DNA from: RYN-230 sp963793825
GTDB lineage: Bacteria > Actinomycetota > Actinomycetes > Streptosporangiales > Streptosporangiaceae
NCBI GenBank assembly: GCA_963793825.1
Contig: CAWCBE010000009.1
Span: 186,001-250,000, forward strand
Length of the DNA stretch: 64,000 bases
Direction: 5' to 3'
Numbering within the stretch: position 1 is the first letter of the stretch; every line of letters starts with the position of its first letter. A model generated the notes under the pieces. That model was not told the origin of the DNA. It saw only the letters and a list, made by a program, of their open reading frames with translations, and did not search any database. The position numbers and the translations under genes were made by a program. This document shows, piece by piece, positions 1 to 6,963 of this stretch.

Positions 1-76
1 CGGTCACCCACTCGGTGAGCACACCCAGCCGCACATCATCAGATAACCCGGTCCACGGATGCATACCCGGCATCAT
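1..76 (-). CDS. Possible IS4-type transposase N-terminus, runs off the left edge
   Basis: The minus strand opens with ATG ATG at 76 and reads MMPGMHPWTGLSDDVRLGVL up to the window edge. The stretch LSDDVRLGVLTEWV resembles the N-terminus of actinobacterial IS4-family transposases (pattern L-x-D-x-x-x-x-G-V-L-T). Just upstream, at about 113-135, the homology of the neighbouring IS630 transposase stops abruptly, as expected if this element inserted there. Only 25 codons are visible, so the family is a guess from one short motif and no catalytic residue can be checked. Confidence 0.35.
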   Translation of the reverse strand, partial: MMPGMHPWTGLSDDVRLGVLTEWVT

Positions 77-135
77 GCACCCACGGCTGCCTACCCGCGC
101 AGCGATAGTTTGCAGCTGACAAGCAACGGCATTGC

Positions 136-465
136 CCGGTCGGGGTGAAGTGCATGTGCACCCGGGGGTGGCGGGCCAGCCACGCCTTGATGGCGGGGGT
201 CTTGTGCGTGCCGTAGTTGTCGCAGATCACGTGGATGTCCAGGCCCCCGGGCACGGTCTTGCCGATCGTGGCCAGGAACTTGCGGAACTCGGCCGCGCGG
301 TGCTGGCGGTGCAACTCGGAGATCACGGTGCCGTCGGCGATGCTGAAGGCGGCGAACAAGCTGGTGATGCCGTGCCGGACGTAGTCATGAGTGCGCCGCT
401 CGGGCATGCCCGGCATCATCGGCAGCACCGGGGATGACCGGTCCAGCGCCTGGATCTGGCTCTTC
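136..465 (-). pseudogene. IS630-family transposase, C-terminal fragment
   Basis: The minus strand from 465 encodes KSQIQALDRSSPVLPMMPGM and continues through the second catalytic region VICDNYGTHKT to HFTPTG at about 136, where similarity ends. Intact IS630 proteins continue with a segment holding the last catalytic Glu (the ...VERWF... region); that part is missing. The 5' half of the same gene lies at 2627-3165, separated by the group II intron. Joining the two ends rebuilds VVLCVDE-KSQIQALDRS without loss of frame, so this was one gene before the intron arrived. It cannot make a working transposase: it is split, and truncated at its C-terminus. Confidence 0.85.
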
Positions 466-1070
466 GTGCGCCACGAGGCGCCGCATTACCGGGCGGAGAT
501 GGAAGGGCTCCGCCGCTGGCCTGTCGCAGCAGGCTGGCGAAGCTGAGGGCAGCCTGATCCGGGAGACGCCGGGGAGGGCGGGAGCAGCCCTGACAACGAG
601 GGGACGGGCCGGTACTGCCAGACGGCCCGGGCCCACCTAGCGAGACGGGAAGGTGCACGTGAGGAACCAGCGGTTAAAGCCCCTCAAGAGATACACCGGC
701 TCCAACCTGGTGGATGCGGGCCGGAGCGCAGCGCACGCCTGCGCGCCTTCGGGCGGGCGGGTGACTTCCGGGCCGGGTGAAGTCGCCGGCAGGGAGGCCA
801 CGGGGAAAGCCTGCGGCGTACTCGTGGCGATGCTGCAGGGGCAAAGCTGGGCACCGACCCCGCCGACCGGTGTGTGGTGAACGTGGGAAGCGTCCCGGGC
901 TGGTCCCGTGTCCTGGCCGTCCAGGCCGGGTGCGGGCAGGTTCGTCGTCGGCTGAGCGGGCCGGGACGTGGCGGAGCCGTCGTAGTAGTCCGGGGCCGGG
1001 AAAGCCGGTCACATGGCGAAGGGCGGCAGCAAGTCCGCAGTGCAGGGAACGGAAGGGCAGGAGATCGCCG

Positions 1071-2507
1071 GTGAATACGGGCGTGCTGTGGCCTGCGGCC
1101 GAACAGGCCGAGGCACGGGTACTGCGGATCCAGACCAAGCTGCATCAGTGGGCGACAGGTGATCCTGGCCGCCGGTTCGATGATGTGTTCAACCTCGTGT
1201 GTGACCCGGCTGTCCTCGTCGTGGCGTGGACGCGGGTCAGGGGTAATCGGGGCAAGCGGTCAGCGGGAGTGGACGGCGTCCGCCCGGATGCCGTGTTCTC
1301 CGCGGAGGAATGGTTCCTGCCGGACTTGAGGAGAGACCTCAAGGAGCGGCAGTTCACTCCGATGCCCGTGCGGGAGCGGATGATCCCCAAGCCCGGCAGC
1401 GCGAAGCTGCGCCGGCTGGGCATCCCGACCGCGCGGGACCGCACCGTGCAAGCGGCCCTGAAGCTGATCCTGGAGCCAATCTTCGAGGCGGGCTTCCAGC
1501 CGTGCTCCTACGGTTTCCGCCCCGGGCGCCGGGCTCAGGACGCGATCGCCGAGATCCACCAGTTCACGTCCCGCTCTTATGAGTGGGTCCTGGAAGGTGA
1601 CATCGAGGCGTGCTTCGACATGATCGATCACCGGGCCCTGATGGACCGGGTCCGGGGCCGTGTCGGGGACAAGCGGGTTCTGGCCCTGGTGAAGGCGTTC
1701 CTGAGAGCAGGCATCCTCAGTGAGGACGGCCTGGCCAGGAAAACCAGTACCGGCACACCCCAAGGCGGGATCCTCTCGCCGCTGCTGGCCAACATCGCCT
1801 TGTCCGGGCTCGACGAGTACTTCGCCGATGCCTGGCGGACGGCCAGTGCCACCACCTACCAGCGGACCAAGCGCCGCCGGGGAGGGCTGCCGATCTACCG
1901 GATCGTCCGCTATGCGGACGATTTCGTGGTTCTGGTCGCCGGAACCGATGCGCACGCGAAGGCCCTGCGGGAAACGGTGGCCGCGGTGCTGGCCCCGATG
2001 GGCTTGCGCCTGTCGGAGGCCAAGACGAAGGTCTGCCACATTGACGAGGGCTTCGACTTCCTCGGGTTCCGCATCCAGCGGAAACGGAAACGAGGCACGG
2101 GAAAGCGCGTGGTCTACACGTATCCGTCGAAAAAGGCACTAGCCTCGATCGTCGGCCGCGTCCGCACGCTGACCCGCAGGTCATCACATCCGGCACTTGC
2201 GGCCCTGCTGCGCCAGCTCAACCCGGTGCTGCGGGGCTGGTGCACCTACTTCCGTTACGGCGTGTCGAAGGCAACCTTCGCCTATCTCGATGATTACGCG
2301 TGGCATCGGGTGGTGCGGTGGATCCGCAAACGGCACAACAAGACGAAGTGGGCGGTCCTCATGCGCCGCTACCTCCCCAGGTGGCGGCCGACCGAGGACG
2401 AGGTGACGTTGTTCCAGCCCCAGGCGGTGACGGTCAGCCGCTACCGATACCGGGCAGCCAACATCCCCGCACCCTGGGCAAGCCAGACACCAGGCCTTGC
2501 CAGGTAA
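1071..2507 (+). CDS. ltrA: Group II intron reverse transcriptase/maturase
   Basis: About 478 aa. It binds its own intron RNA, helps it splice and reverse-transcribes it during retrohoming. Visible in order: an N-terminal RT segment with GVDGVRPDA, the fingers/palm motif QAALKLILEPIFE, SYGFRPGRRAQDA, GDIEACFDMIDH (first catalytic Asp region), GTPQGGILSPLLANIALSGL, and the YADD catalytic box at residues 281-284. A maturase X-type domain follows (LRQLNPVLRGWCTYFRYG). The protein ends soon after (QTPGLAR) with no HNH motif, so it appears to lack an endonuclease domain. GTG at 1071 is chosen because the conserved text begins directly there; the frame is open upstream to 777, but that part is intron RNA. 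The symbol is generic for this family. Confidence 0.92.
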   Translation: MNTGVLWPAAEQAEARVLRIQTKLHQWATGDPGRRFDDVFNLVCDPAVLVVAWTRVRGNRGKRSAGVDGVRPDAVFSAEEWFLPDLRRDLKERQFTPMPVRERMIPKPGSAKLRRLGIPTARDRTVQAALKLILEPIFEAGFQPCSYGFRPGRRAQDAIAEIHQFTSRSYEWVLEGDIEACFDMIDHRALMDRVRGRVGDKRVLALVKAFLRAGILSEDGLARKTSTGTPQGGILSPLLANIALSGLDEYFADAWRTASATTYQRTKRRRGGLPIYRIVRYADDFVVLVAGTDAHAKALRETVAAVLAPMGLRLSEAKTKVCHIDEGFDFLGFRIQRKRKRGTGKRVVYTYPSKKALASIVGRVRTLTRRSSHPALAALLRQLNPVLRGWCTYFRYGVSKATFAYLDDYAWHRVVRWIRKRHNKTKWAVLMRRYLPRWRPTEDEVTLFQPQAVTVSRYRYRAANIPAPWASQTPGLAR

Positions 2508-2529
2508 CTCACTGACACGGACTCGTGGA

Positions 2530-2563
2530 GAGCCGGATGCGTGGAGACACGCACGTCCGGTTC
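2530..2563 (+). other. Group II intron domain V hairpin
   Basis: A 34-nt hairpin begins GAGCCGGATGCG and ends CGCACGTCCGGTTC, with the two arms complementary around a short loop. It carries the AGC catalytic triad near its 5' end and the usual GTTC-type closing arm. It lies 22 nt after the maturase stop codon, which is the normal arrangement for ORF-containing group II introns. Domain VI (about 2564-2626) follows and should carry the branch-point A. Confidence 0.85.
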
Positions 2564-2626
2564 GGCGGGCGGGCCGGGGAAGCGTAACGTCCGTAAGGAC
2601 GTCAACGCGCCCCGGTCCGACCCAAC

Positions 2627-3165
2627 TCATCCACGCACAGCACCACTGCCTTCTCCGGCGGGTCGTGGTACAGGCCCACGACATCCACGACCTTCTCCAC
2701 GAACAGCGGGTCAGACGACAGCTTGAACCCACCGGCCAGGTGCGGCTTGAGGCCGAAGTCCCGCCAGATACGCCCGACCGTGGACTTCGACAGCCCGGAC
2801 CTGCGCGCCATCGACGCCCGCGACCAGTGCGTCGCGTTCTGCGGTGTCTCCTCCAGCGTCGCCACCACGACATCCTCAACCCGGTCGAGGGTGACCGACG
2901 GCGGGCGCCCTGGCCGGTCCTCATCCAGCAGCCCATCCAGCCGCCGCTGGATGAACCGCCCCCGCCACTTGCCCACGGTCTGCGGCCAGACACCCAGCTC
3001 CGCGGCAACCTGCTGATTCGTCTTGCCGTCCGCGCACCCCAGCACGATCCGGCAGCGCTGCGCCAGCGCCTGCGACGACTTGGCCCGCCGCGACCAGCGC
3101 ACCAGCGCCGCCCGCTCATCCTCCGGCAGCACCAGCGCGGCCATCGGCCGTCCCGTCCTCGCCAT
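2627..3165 (-). pseudogene. IS630-family transposase, N-terminal fragment
   Basis: It reads MARTGRPMAALVLPEDERAA, then a helix-turn-helix DNA-binding region (KTNQQVAAELGVWPQTVGKW), a second HTH_32-like part (SGLSKSTVGRIWRDFGLKP), and the start of the DDE catalytic domain, VVLCVDE. The frame then runs into intron sequence and stops within about seven codons. The C-terminal half is at 136-465. About 45 bp upstream of the start, a TA dinucleotide at 3210-3211 inside ACTAGT is a candidate outer boundary, since IS630 elements target TA. That boundary is not proven here. Confidence 0.88.
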
Positions 3166-3557
3166 GACGCCAGCCTATACTTCTTCAACGAATTTCAGGC
3201 GCGGGACACTAGTGCTGCAGCAGAGAACCTTTGCCCGGTAAGACAACTCCCGGAACCCGACGCTGCAGAACAGCCCGCGCGCCCCGGGAGGCCCCGGCGC
3301 ACCCCAGGCAGGCGACCGTCATATGAGTGGCCCCAGCCGCCCGCGCCAGATGCATCCCGTGCGGAAGCTTCTCCGGCGTTGGTGGCGGCCGCCCGCGCCG
3401 GGGGGCGCGGCCCCGCGCCTCACCATTGATATCCCCCGTGCCCGGGCCACCCTGACCACGGTCAGGGTCGACCCTGATGGCCCCGGGGATGCAGCTCAGG
3501 GTGCAACCAGGGCTGATCCCGATCGACGGGGGTCCTGCGCCGGGACAGTCTTGAAAC
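3166..3557. other. Gap between the IS630 remnant and the PspC gene
   Basis: No convincing gene was seen in about 390 bp. The left part (to about 3240) probably contains the terminal inverted repeat of the IS630 element. The right part carries an inverted repeat described separately and then the promoter region of the PspC-domain gene. Open frames here lack third-position bias and family motifs. Confidence 0.5.
3449..3478. promoter_or_regulatory. Inverted repeat upstream of the pspC-like gene
   Basis: ACCCTGAC (3449-3456) and GTCAGGGT (3461-3468) form a perfect 8-bp inverted repeat with a 4-bp spacer, and ACCCTGAT repeats the half-site at 3471-3478. It lies about 80 bp before the PspC gene start, where an activator or repressor of an envelope-stress gene would bind. 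The cognate regulator is unknown and is not encoded next to it. Confidence 0.5.
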
Positions 3558-3848
3558 ATGAACACAAGCACGGCAGACACCGGGTCCGCCACTATTACTG
3601 ACCAGCCCGCAGCGTGCCAGCTGCGCCGGTCCGCCGACGACAGGGTGCTGGCCGGCGTGGCCGGCGGCATAGCCCGCTACCTGGACGCGGACGTCACCTT
3701 GGTTCGCGTCATCATCGCCGCGCTAGCCCTGCTCACCGGGGCCGGCGTGGCCCTGTACCTGGCCGCGTGGCTGCTCATCCCCGAGGACGGCGCAGACCAG
3801 TCACTGGCCGCGGCCTGGGTCACCGGCCGCCAGAACCGACCCCGCTAA
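3558..3848 (+). CDS. PspC-domain membrane protein
   Basis: 96 aa. It has the compact PspC pattern: a short N-terminal tail, then LRRSADDRVLAGVAGGIARY, the typical LDADVTLVRVI segment, and a hydrophobic stretch from about residue 50 to 75 ending in AAWLLIPED. PspC proteins sit in the cytoplasmic membrane and take part in phage-shock or cell-envelope stress responses; in actinomycetes such short forms often stand alone or next to sensor kinases. Here a 49-aa membrane protein follows 44 bp downstream, and an inverted repeat precedes it. The ATG at 3558 has only a weak ribosome-binding site. Confidence 0.85.
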   Translation: MNTSTADTGSATITDQPAACQLRRSADDRVLAGVAGGIARYLDADVTLVRVIIAALALLTGAGVALYLAAWLLIPEDGADQSLAAAWVTGRQNRPR

Positions 3849-3892
3849 CCCCTGACCGTTAACTAGCCCGACTTGAATGGAGACCGATCACC

Positions 3893-4042
3893 ATGCCCGG
3901 CATCATCGCCCTTGCCCTCATCGCCGTCGTGGCGCTGACCGTCCTCGGCTTCGCCATGCACCTCTTGTTCTCCCCCTGGCTGCTGGTGGTCATCGGCATC
4001 CTGGCCTGGATCAAGTTCCGCCCGCACCGCTCCCGCCAGTAG
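3893..4042 (+). CDS. Small single-pass membrane protein next to PspC
   Basis: A 49-aa ORF starting MPGIIALALIAVVALTVLGF, with two hydrophobic stretches (about residues 3-22 and 28-40) and a basic end, KFRPHRSRQ. A GGAG ribosome-binding site is at 3880-3883, before the ATG. It follows the PspC gene on the same strand and is probably co-transcribed. The strong G/C bias at codon third positions and the positive-inside C-terminus support a real gene. I recognise no named family; a role in the same envelope-stress unit is inferred only from position. Confidence 0.65.
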   Translation: MPGIIALALIAVVALTVLGFAMHLLFSPWLLVVIGILAWIKFRPHRSRQ

Positions 4043-4124
4043 CGCCGGTGGCGGGCGGCCCGCTGCCCGGTTGGCCCTGAGCGGGCCCGCCGGGCAGCGT
4101 CGTGCTCGCCGTACATGGCCGTTC

Positions 4125-4778
4125 TCAGTGGCTGGTAATGAGGTGGATCACGCCGACGTCGGACAATCCGTCGAGCGCCAGTTGCACCGCCAGCGCGGCG
4201 AGCAGGAAACCGAACACTTTCTCCGTCACCAGCATCCGGCTCGCGTCCAGCTTGCTGCCGACCTGCACGGCCCAGCGGAACACCGCGACGTCCAGCGCAA
4301 GCACCACGACGAGCACGCCAACGGCAACGGCGAGCACTGCGATTGAGACAGCCTCGGCCGACAGGGTGACCAGCACGACGATCCCGGCTGGGTTGAGCAA
4401 ATAGGGCACGGCCAGCGGGAAGACGGCGACCTGCATAGGGTCCCGGCCCTCGACCGGATGACTGCCACCGTTCCCGTTCTGCTGGCCGAGCACCATGGTG
4501 ACCGCGATGATCAGCAGAATGATGCCGCTGGCGACGCCCAGCGCGCCCGGCGAGAAGTGCAGCAGCCTGGTGAGCAGGCCGCCGAGGACCAGGAGGAGTG
4601 CGGCGACCGTGGCCGCGGTGGTCAGCATCTTGCGCAGGACGCGGCGCTTGACGGCTTCGGTCATATCCGTGGTCACGTCAAGGAAGGGCACCAGCGCGAT
4701 CTTGGGCCCGACGCCGATCAGGAGCAGCAGGAAAGTGTCGATGACGAAGGTGACGTTGAGCGACTCGAGGTCCTTCAT
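4125..4778 (-). CDS. MarC-family integral membrane protein
   Basis: 217 aa with about six transmembrane segments. MarC-family features include the N-terminal helix FVIDTFLLLLIGVGPKIALVPFL, the basic loop KRRVLRKML, the central LGVASGIILLIIAVTMVLG, and the conserved PLAVPYLLNPAGIVVLVTLS in place of the usual P-L-A-x-P-x-x-x-x-P motif. The family resembles LysE-type exporters, but transported substrates are not established, and E. coli MarC was shown not to confer the drug-resistance role first suggested. It stands alone on the minus strand, convergent with the PspC pair. The ATG at 4778 is preceded by GGAG. Confidence 0.85.
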   Translation of the reverse strand: MKDLESLNVTFVIDTFLLLLIGVGPKIALVPFLDVTTDMTEAVKRRVLRKMLTTAATVAALLLVLGGLLTRLLHFSPGALGVASGIILLIIAVTMVLGQQNGNGGSHPVEGRDPMQVAVFPLAVPYLLNPAGIVVLVTLSAEAVSIAVLAVAVGVLVVVLALDVAVFRWAVQVGSKLDASRMLVTEKVFGFLLAALAVQLALDGLSDVGVIHLITSH

Positions 4779-4918
4779 CCTGGCTCCGTCCGGTGAGCCT
4801 GCAAATCTACGCTGACGCTGGTGGTGGCGGGCCGCTGACGCCCCCTCAAGCTGAGGGCTGCGCCCGGAGGTCCCGTGAACTCTAGATCACGCGATCTCCC
4901 CCGCCGTCCCAGCTGCGC

Positions 4919-5308
4919 CTACGGACGGGCCAGCCGCCCGATTTCGCACACCGCCTGTCCCGTCTTCGGGCAGGCCCACACCGCCCGGCCGTCCCGCTCG
5001 ACTGCCGACAGCGGATGGGAGTGCGGATGGTATGGGCACTGCGGCCAGTTCGTCGGCTGGCCGATGCTGCAGAGCTCCTCAACCGCCCATTCCTGGACCT
5101 GGTCGGCCACCGACGCGATCCGGGCCGGGAGCGGCTCGCCGGTGATCGCGAAGACGCCCTGCCCCCAGCCGCCCGGGCTGTACAGCATGGCCGTCACCTC
5201 ACCACCGCCGGTGGACCATGGCTCGTCGCGGACATCGGGGGTGACCGAGCCGGAATTCTCCAAGTCCCGCAGCACGGGCGTGAGCGCCCCGGCCAAGGCG
5301 TCATCCAC
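4919..5308 (-). CDS. Conserved hypothetical protein with Cys/His pattern
   Basis: 129 aa, starting at GTG 5308 with a strong GAGGAGGG ribosome-binding site 7 nt upstream. The first half is acidic and helical (MDDALAGALTPVLRDLENSG). The middle is WSTGGGEVTAMLYSPGGWGQ, and the C-terminal half contains CPYHPHSHPLSAVERDGRAV then WACPKTGQAVCEIGRL, a C-x-x-H-x-H...C-x-x-x-x-x-x-C arrangement that could bind a metal. No named family was recognised. Clear codon bias makes it a real gene. Confidence 0.65.
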   Translation of the reverse strand: MDDALAGALTPVLRDLENSGSVTPDVRDEPWSTGGGEVTAMLYSPGGWGQGVFAITGEPLPARIASVADQVQEWAVEELCSIGQPTNWPQCPYHPHSHPLSAVERDGRAVWACPKTGQAVCEIGRLARP

Positions 5309-5359
5309 GCGGACCCTCCTCTACCGAGGCGCGGCGCTAGAGCCGCTCCGAGCACGGCC

Positions 5360-5488
5360 TCAACCGATAATGCCCGCCCACGCCGCATCGCGCATCCCTG
5401 GCTGGCCGCCGCGCGGGCCGGACGCGTTGAGCGTCTGGACGACCTGGTCGTAGTGGCCGCGCGCCTCGCCGGAGCGCAGCAGCTTCAC
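5360..5488 (-). CDS. Coding-like small ORF after the DUF1579-like gene
   Basis: Downstream of the TAG that ends the DUF1579-like gene (5528-5530), the same frame continues open with textbook actinomycete codon use and reads EIQVERVKLLRSGEARGHYD and then DQVVQTLNASGPRGGQPGMR, to a TGA at 5360-5362. The best start inside it is GTG at 5488, about 14 nt after AAGGAGAT, giving 42 aa. It may be a small gene, the decayed end of an older one, or a C-terminal extension cut off by the TAG. It is not recognised as any family. Confidence 0.3.
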   Translation of the reverse strand: MKLLRSGEARGHYDQVVQTLNASGPRGGQPGMRDAAWAGIIG

Positions 5489-5527
5489 CCGCTCGACCTG
5501 GATCTCCTTCGCCCGGGCAGGGCGCGG

Positions 5528-6052
5528 CTAGCCAGCGATCCCCGGGCCGAGCCTGAGGTAAGTGAGGCCGAAGTCGTGCTTCCAGTCCTGCCCGTCCGCG
5601 GACATCTCCCAGCGGCCCGTGATCGTCGCGCCGTCGGCGGAGATCACCCCGGTGAAGCGCTGCCAGAAGCCGGGAGCGTCGCGCCACAGCTTCCAGGTGC
5701 CGCCGTCCAGGCTCATCCCGTACACCCGGGCGACCCCGCGTGAGTCGTAGTAGTGCTGCGAGAAGGTTCCCGGCCCCCCGCTCGCACCGATGACGGCGAT
5801 GCCGCTCGGGGCGGCGGGGTGGTCGACGGCGAACCGCTGGATGAGGAAGAACCTGCCTTCGAGCCACTCGAAGGTGGTCCGGCCGCTGCGGCTGGTCATG
5901 GCCGGGCTCCCCGGGCCGAAGTAGCCGGCCTCGAAGGAGGCCTCCATCTCCCACTGGCCGGTCAGCGCGTCCAGGCGGCCCAGCGAGGAGGGACGTTCGG
6001 CGGGCACGTCACCGGGGGCGCCGGGGGCTTCGCCGCCAGGGCCGGGTGTCAT
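5528..6052 (-). CDS. DUF1579-like protein
   Basis: 174 aa. After a Pro/Gly-rich leader (to about residue 22) comes LDALTGQWEMEASFEAGYFG, then FEWLEGRFFLIQRFAVDHP and the sequential beta strands YYDSRGVARVYGMSLDGGTW and RWEMSADGQDWKHDFGLTYL. This is the pattern of the DUF1579/lipocalin-like small beta barrels often found beside SRPBCC genes. The biochemical role is unknown. Its ATG overlaps the stop of the upstream SRPBCC gene (TCAT at 6049-6052 on the plus strand), so the two are translationally coupled in an arsR-SRPBCC-DUF1579 operon. Confidence 0.75.
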   Translation of the reverse strand: MTPGPGGEAPGAPGDVPAERPSSLGRLDALTGQWEMEASFEAGYFGPGSPAMTSRSGRTTFEWLEGRFFLIQRFAVDHPAAPSGIAVIGASGGPGTFSQHYYDSRGVARVYGMSLDGGTWKLWRDAPGFWQRFTGVISADGATITGRWEMSADGQDWKHDFGLTYLRLGPGIAG

Positions 6053-6528
6053 CTGGCCTCCAGCCTGGCGAGCAGTTCTTCGAGCCGGTCGGCCGAGTCA
6101 CGGACGCCCCGTTCCATCCCGGAGGCCACCATCGCGTCGCGGTCCTGGACGGACTGGAAGCTGGAGACGGCGCGCATCCGCGTCGTGCCGCCGCGCTGCT
6201 CGAAGGTGGTGGTGTCGAGCTTGACGTGCCCCGGGGCACCTTCGAACTCGAAGGTCGCCACGATGGCATCGGCAGAAGGGGTGCCGTGGAAGACGCCGTG
6301 AAAGCCGTACTCGTTACCCTGCGCGTCCTGGTGGACGTACCGCCACGTGCCGCCATTGCGCACGTCGTAGCAGTCGATGGTCATGGTCAGGTCGCGCGGG
6401 CCCAGCCACTGCACCAGCAGGCGCGGGTCGGTGTGCGCCCGGAACACCAGGTCGCGCGGTGCGCCGAAGTCCCGGGTGATGATGATCTGCGGCACGCCTG
6501 GCTCGGCGGTGATCACTGTCTTACTCAT
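6049..6528 (-). CDS. SRPBCC (AHSA1-type) domain protein
   Basis: 159 aa from ATG 6528 (MSKTVITAEPG), chosen because the frame upstream belongs to the overlapping ArsR gene. The AHSA1/START-like pattern is clear: ITRDFGAPRDLVFRAHTDPR, then LLVQWLGPRDLTMTIDCYDV, GGTWRYVHQDAQGNEYGFHG, FEFEGAPGHVKLDTTTFEQR and the C-terminal helix ERGVRDSADRLEELLARLEA. Such proteins form a hydrophobic cavity for ligands; in this context they are nearly always partnered with an ArsR regulator. Its start overlaps the ArsR stop by 8 nt. The natural ligand is unknown. Confidence 0.9.
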   Translation of the reverse strand: MSKTVITAEPGVPQIIITRDFGAPRDLVFRAHTDPRLLVQWLGPRDLTMTIDCYDVRNGGTWRYVHQDAQGNEYGFHGVFHGTPSADAIVATFEFEGAPGHVKLDTTTFEQRGGTTRMRAVSSFQSVQDRDAMVASGMERGVRDSADRLEELLARLEAR

Positions 6529-6901
6529 CGTCGTTTCCTTCCGCCGGGGCCGCGTCGTCGCGGCCCCGGCCGTCGTCCTGGCCGGCGGACAAGGCCGCGA
6601 GCAGGTCATCGAGCCGCTCGTGGCTCTCGTCCCAGAACCGCTGGTAGCGGGCGAGCCAGGTGGTGACATCGCGGAGCGGGCCGGCCTGCAGGCGGCTGAG
6701 CCGGGCCGTCGCGCGGCGGGTCCGGGAGATCAGTCCGGCGTTCTCCAGCACCTTGAGATGCCGGGAGATGGCCGGCTGGGACATGTCGAACGGCTCGGCG
6801 AGCTCGGCGACGGTCGCCTCGCCGTCGGCCAGCCGGGTCAAGATCGCCCGCCTGGTCGGATCGGCGAGTGCCCCGAAGACCAGGCTGAGCCGGTCAGTCA
6901 C
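6521..6901 (-). CDS. ArsR-family transcriptional regulator
   Basis: 126 aa with a winged helix: LVFGALADPTRRAILTRLAD, then VAELAEPFDMSQPAISRHLK (recognition helix) and VLENAGLISRTRRATAR. The metal-binding ELCVCDL motif of ArsR/SmtB sensors is absent. The C-terminal helix WLARYQRFWDESHERLDDLL is typical of the non-metal ArsR type coupled to SRPBCC genes. First gene of a three-gene operon. A palindrome at 6907-6938 lies directly upstream of the start, so autorepression is likely. Confidence 0.92.
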   Translation of the reverse strand: MTDRLSLVFGALADPTRRAILTRLADGEATVAELAEPFDMSQPAISRHLKVLENAGLISRTRRATARLSRLQAGPLRDVTTWLARYQRFWDESHERLDDLLAALSAGQDDGRGRDDAAPAEGNDDE

Positions 6902-6906
6902 TGTCC

Positions 6907-6938
6907 ATAACCAATCTCTTTTAGAACTACTTGGTTAT
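6907..6938. promoter_or_regulatory. Palindromic operator of the arsR-SRPBCC operon
   Basis: ATAACCAA (6907-6914) and TTGGTTAT (6931-6938) are perfect 8-bp arms separated by 16 AT-rich bases, directly upstream of the ArsR start at 6901. The spacing and position, together with the sudden drop in GC, suit an ArsR dimer site overlapping the promoter. Confidence 0.7.
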
Positions 6939-6963
6939 AGAGTGGCCTGGCCTCCCGTGCTTG

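Larger units (their letters stand above)
466..2626 (+). mobile_element. Group II intron with reverse transcriptase/maturase
   Basis: The element starts GTGCG at 466 and ends in AC at 2626, matching the group II rule 5'-GUGYG...AY-3'. The ends were placed by reconstructing the uninterrupted IS630 codon context (…GTGGATGAG-AAGAGC… on the minus strand). A 34-nt domain V hairpin is at 2530-2563, and a domain VI-like stem built on a GGCCGGGG/CCCCGGTC pairing follows up to the 3' end. The long 466-1070 leader would hold domains I-III, and the maturase ORF sits at 1071-2507. The intron is transcribed opposite to the transposase it interrupts, so splicing cannot restore a transposase mRNA. It looks intact and potentially mobile. 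Confidence 0.9.

Noticed and set aside
777..1070. N-terminal extension of the maturase from 777
   Set aside because: This region is intron RNA (domains I-IV). The peptide is Arg/Gly-rich, and the conserved maturase starts at GTG 1071.
2184..3188. 334-aa minus-strand ORF across the intron end and IS630
   Set aside because: Arg/Trp-rich out-of-frame translation of the transposase plus antisense of the maturase.
2497..3429. 310-aa plus-strand ORF
   Set aside because: Antisense to the IS630 transposase; no family motif.
5337..5954. 205-aa minus-strand ORF
   Set aside because: Overlaps the DUF1579-like gene in another frame, Arg-rich, no motif.
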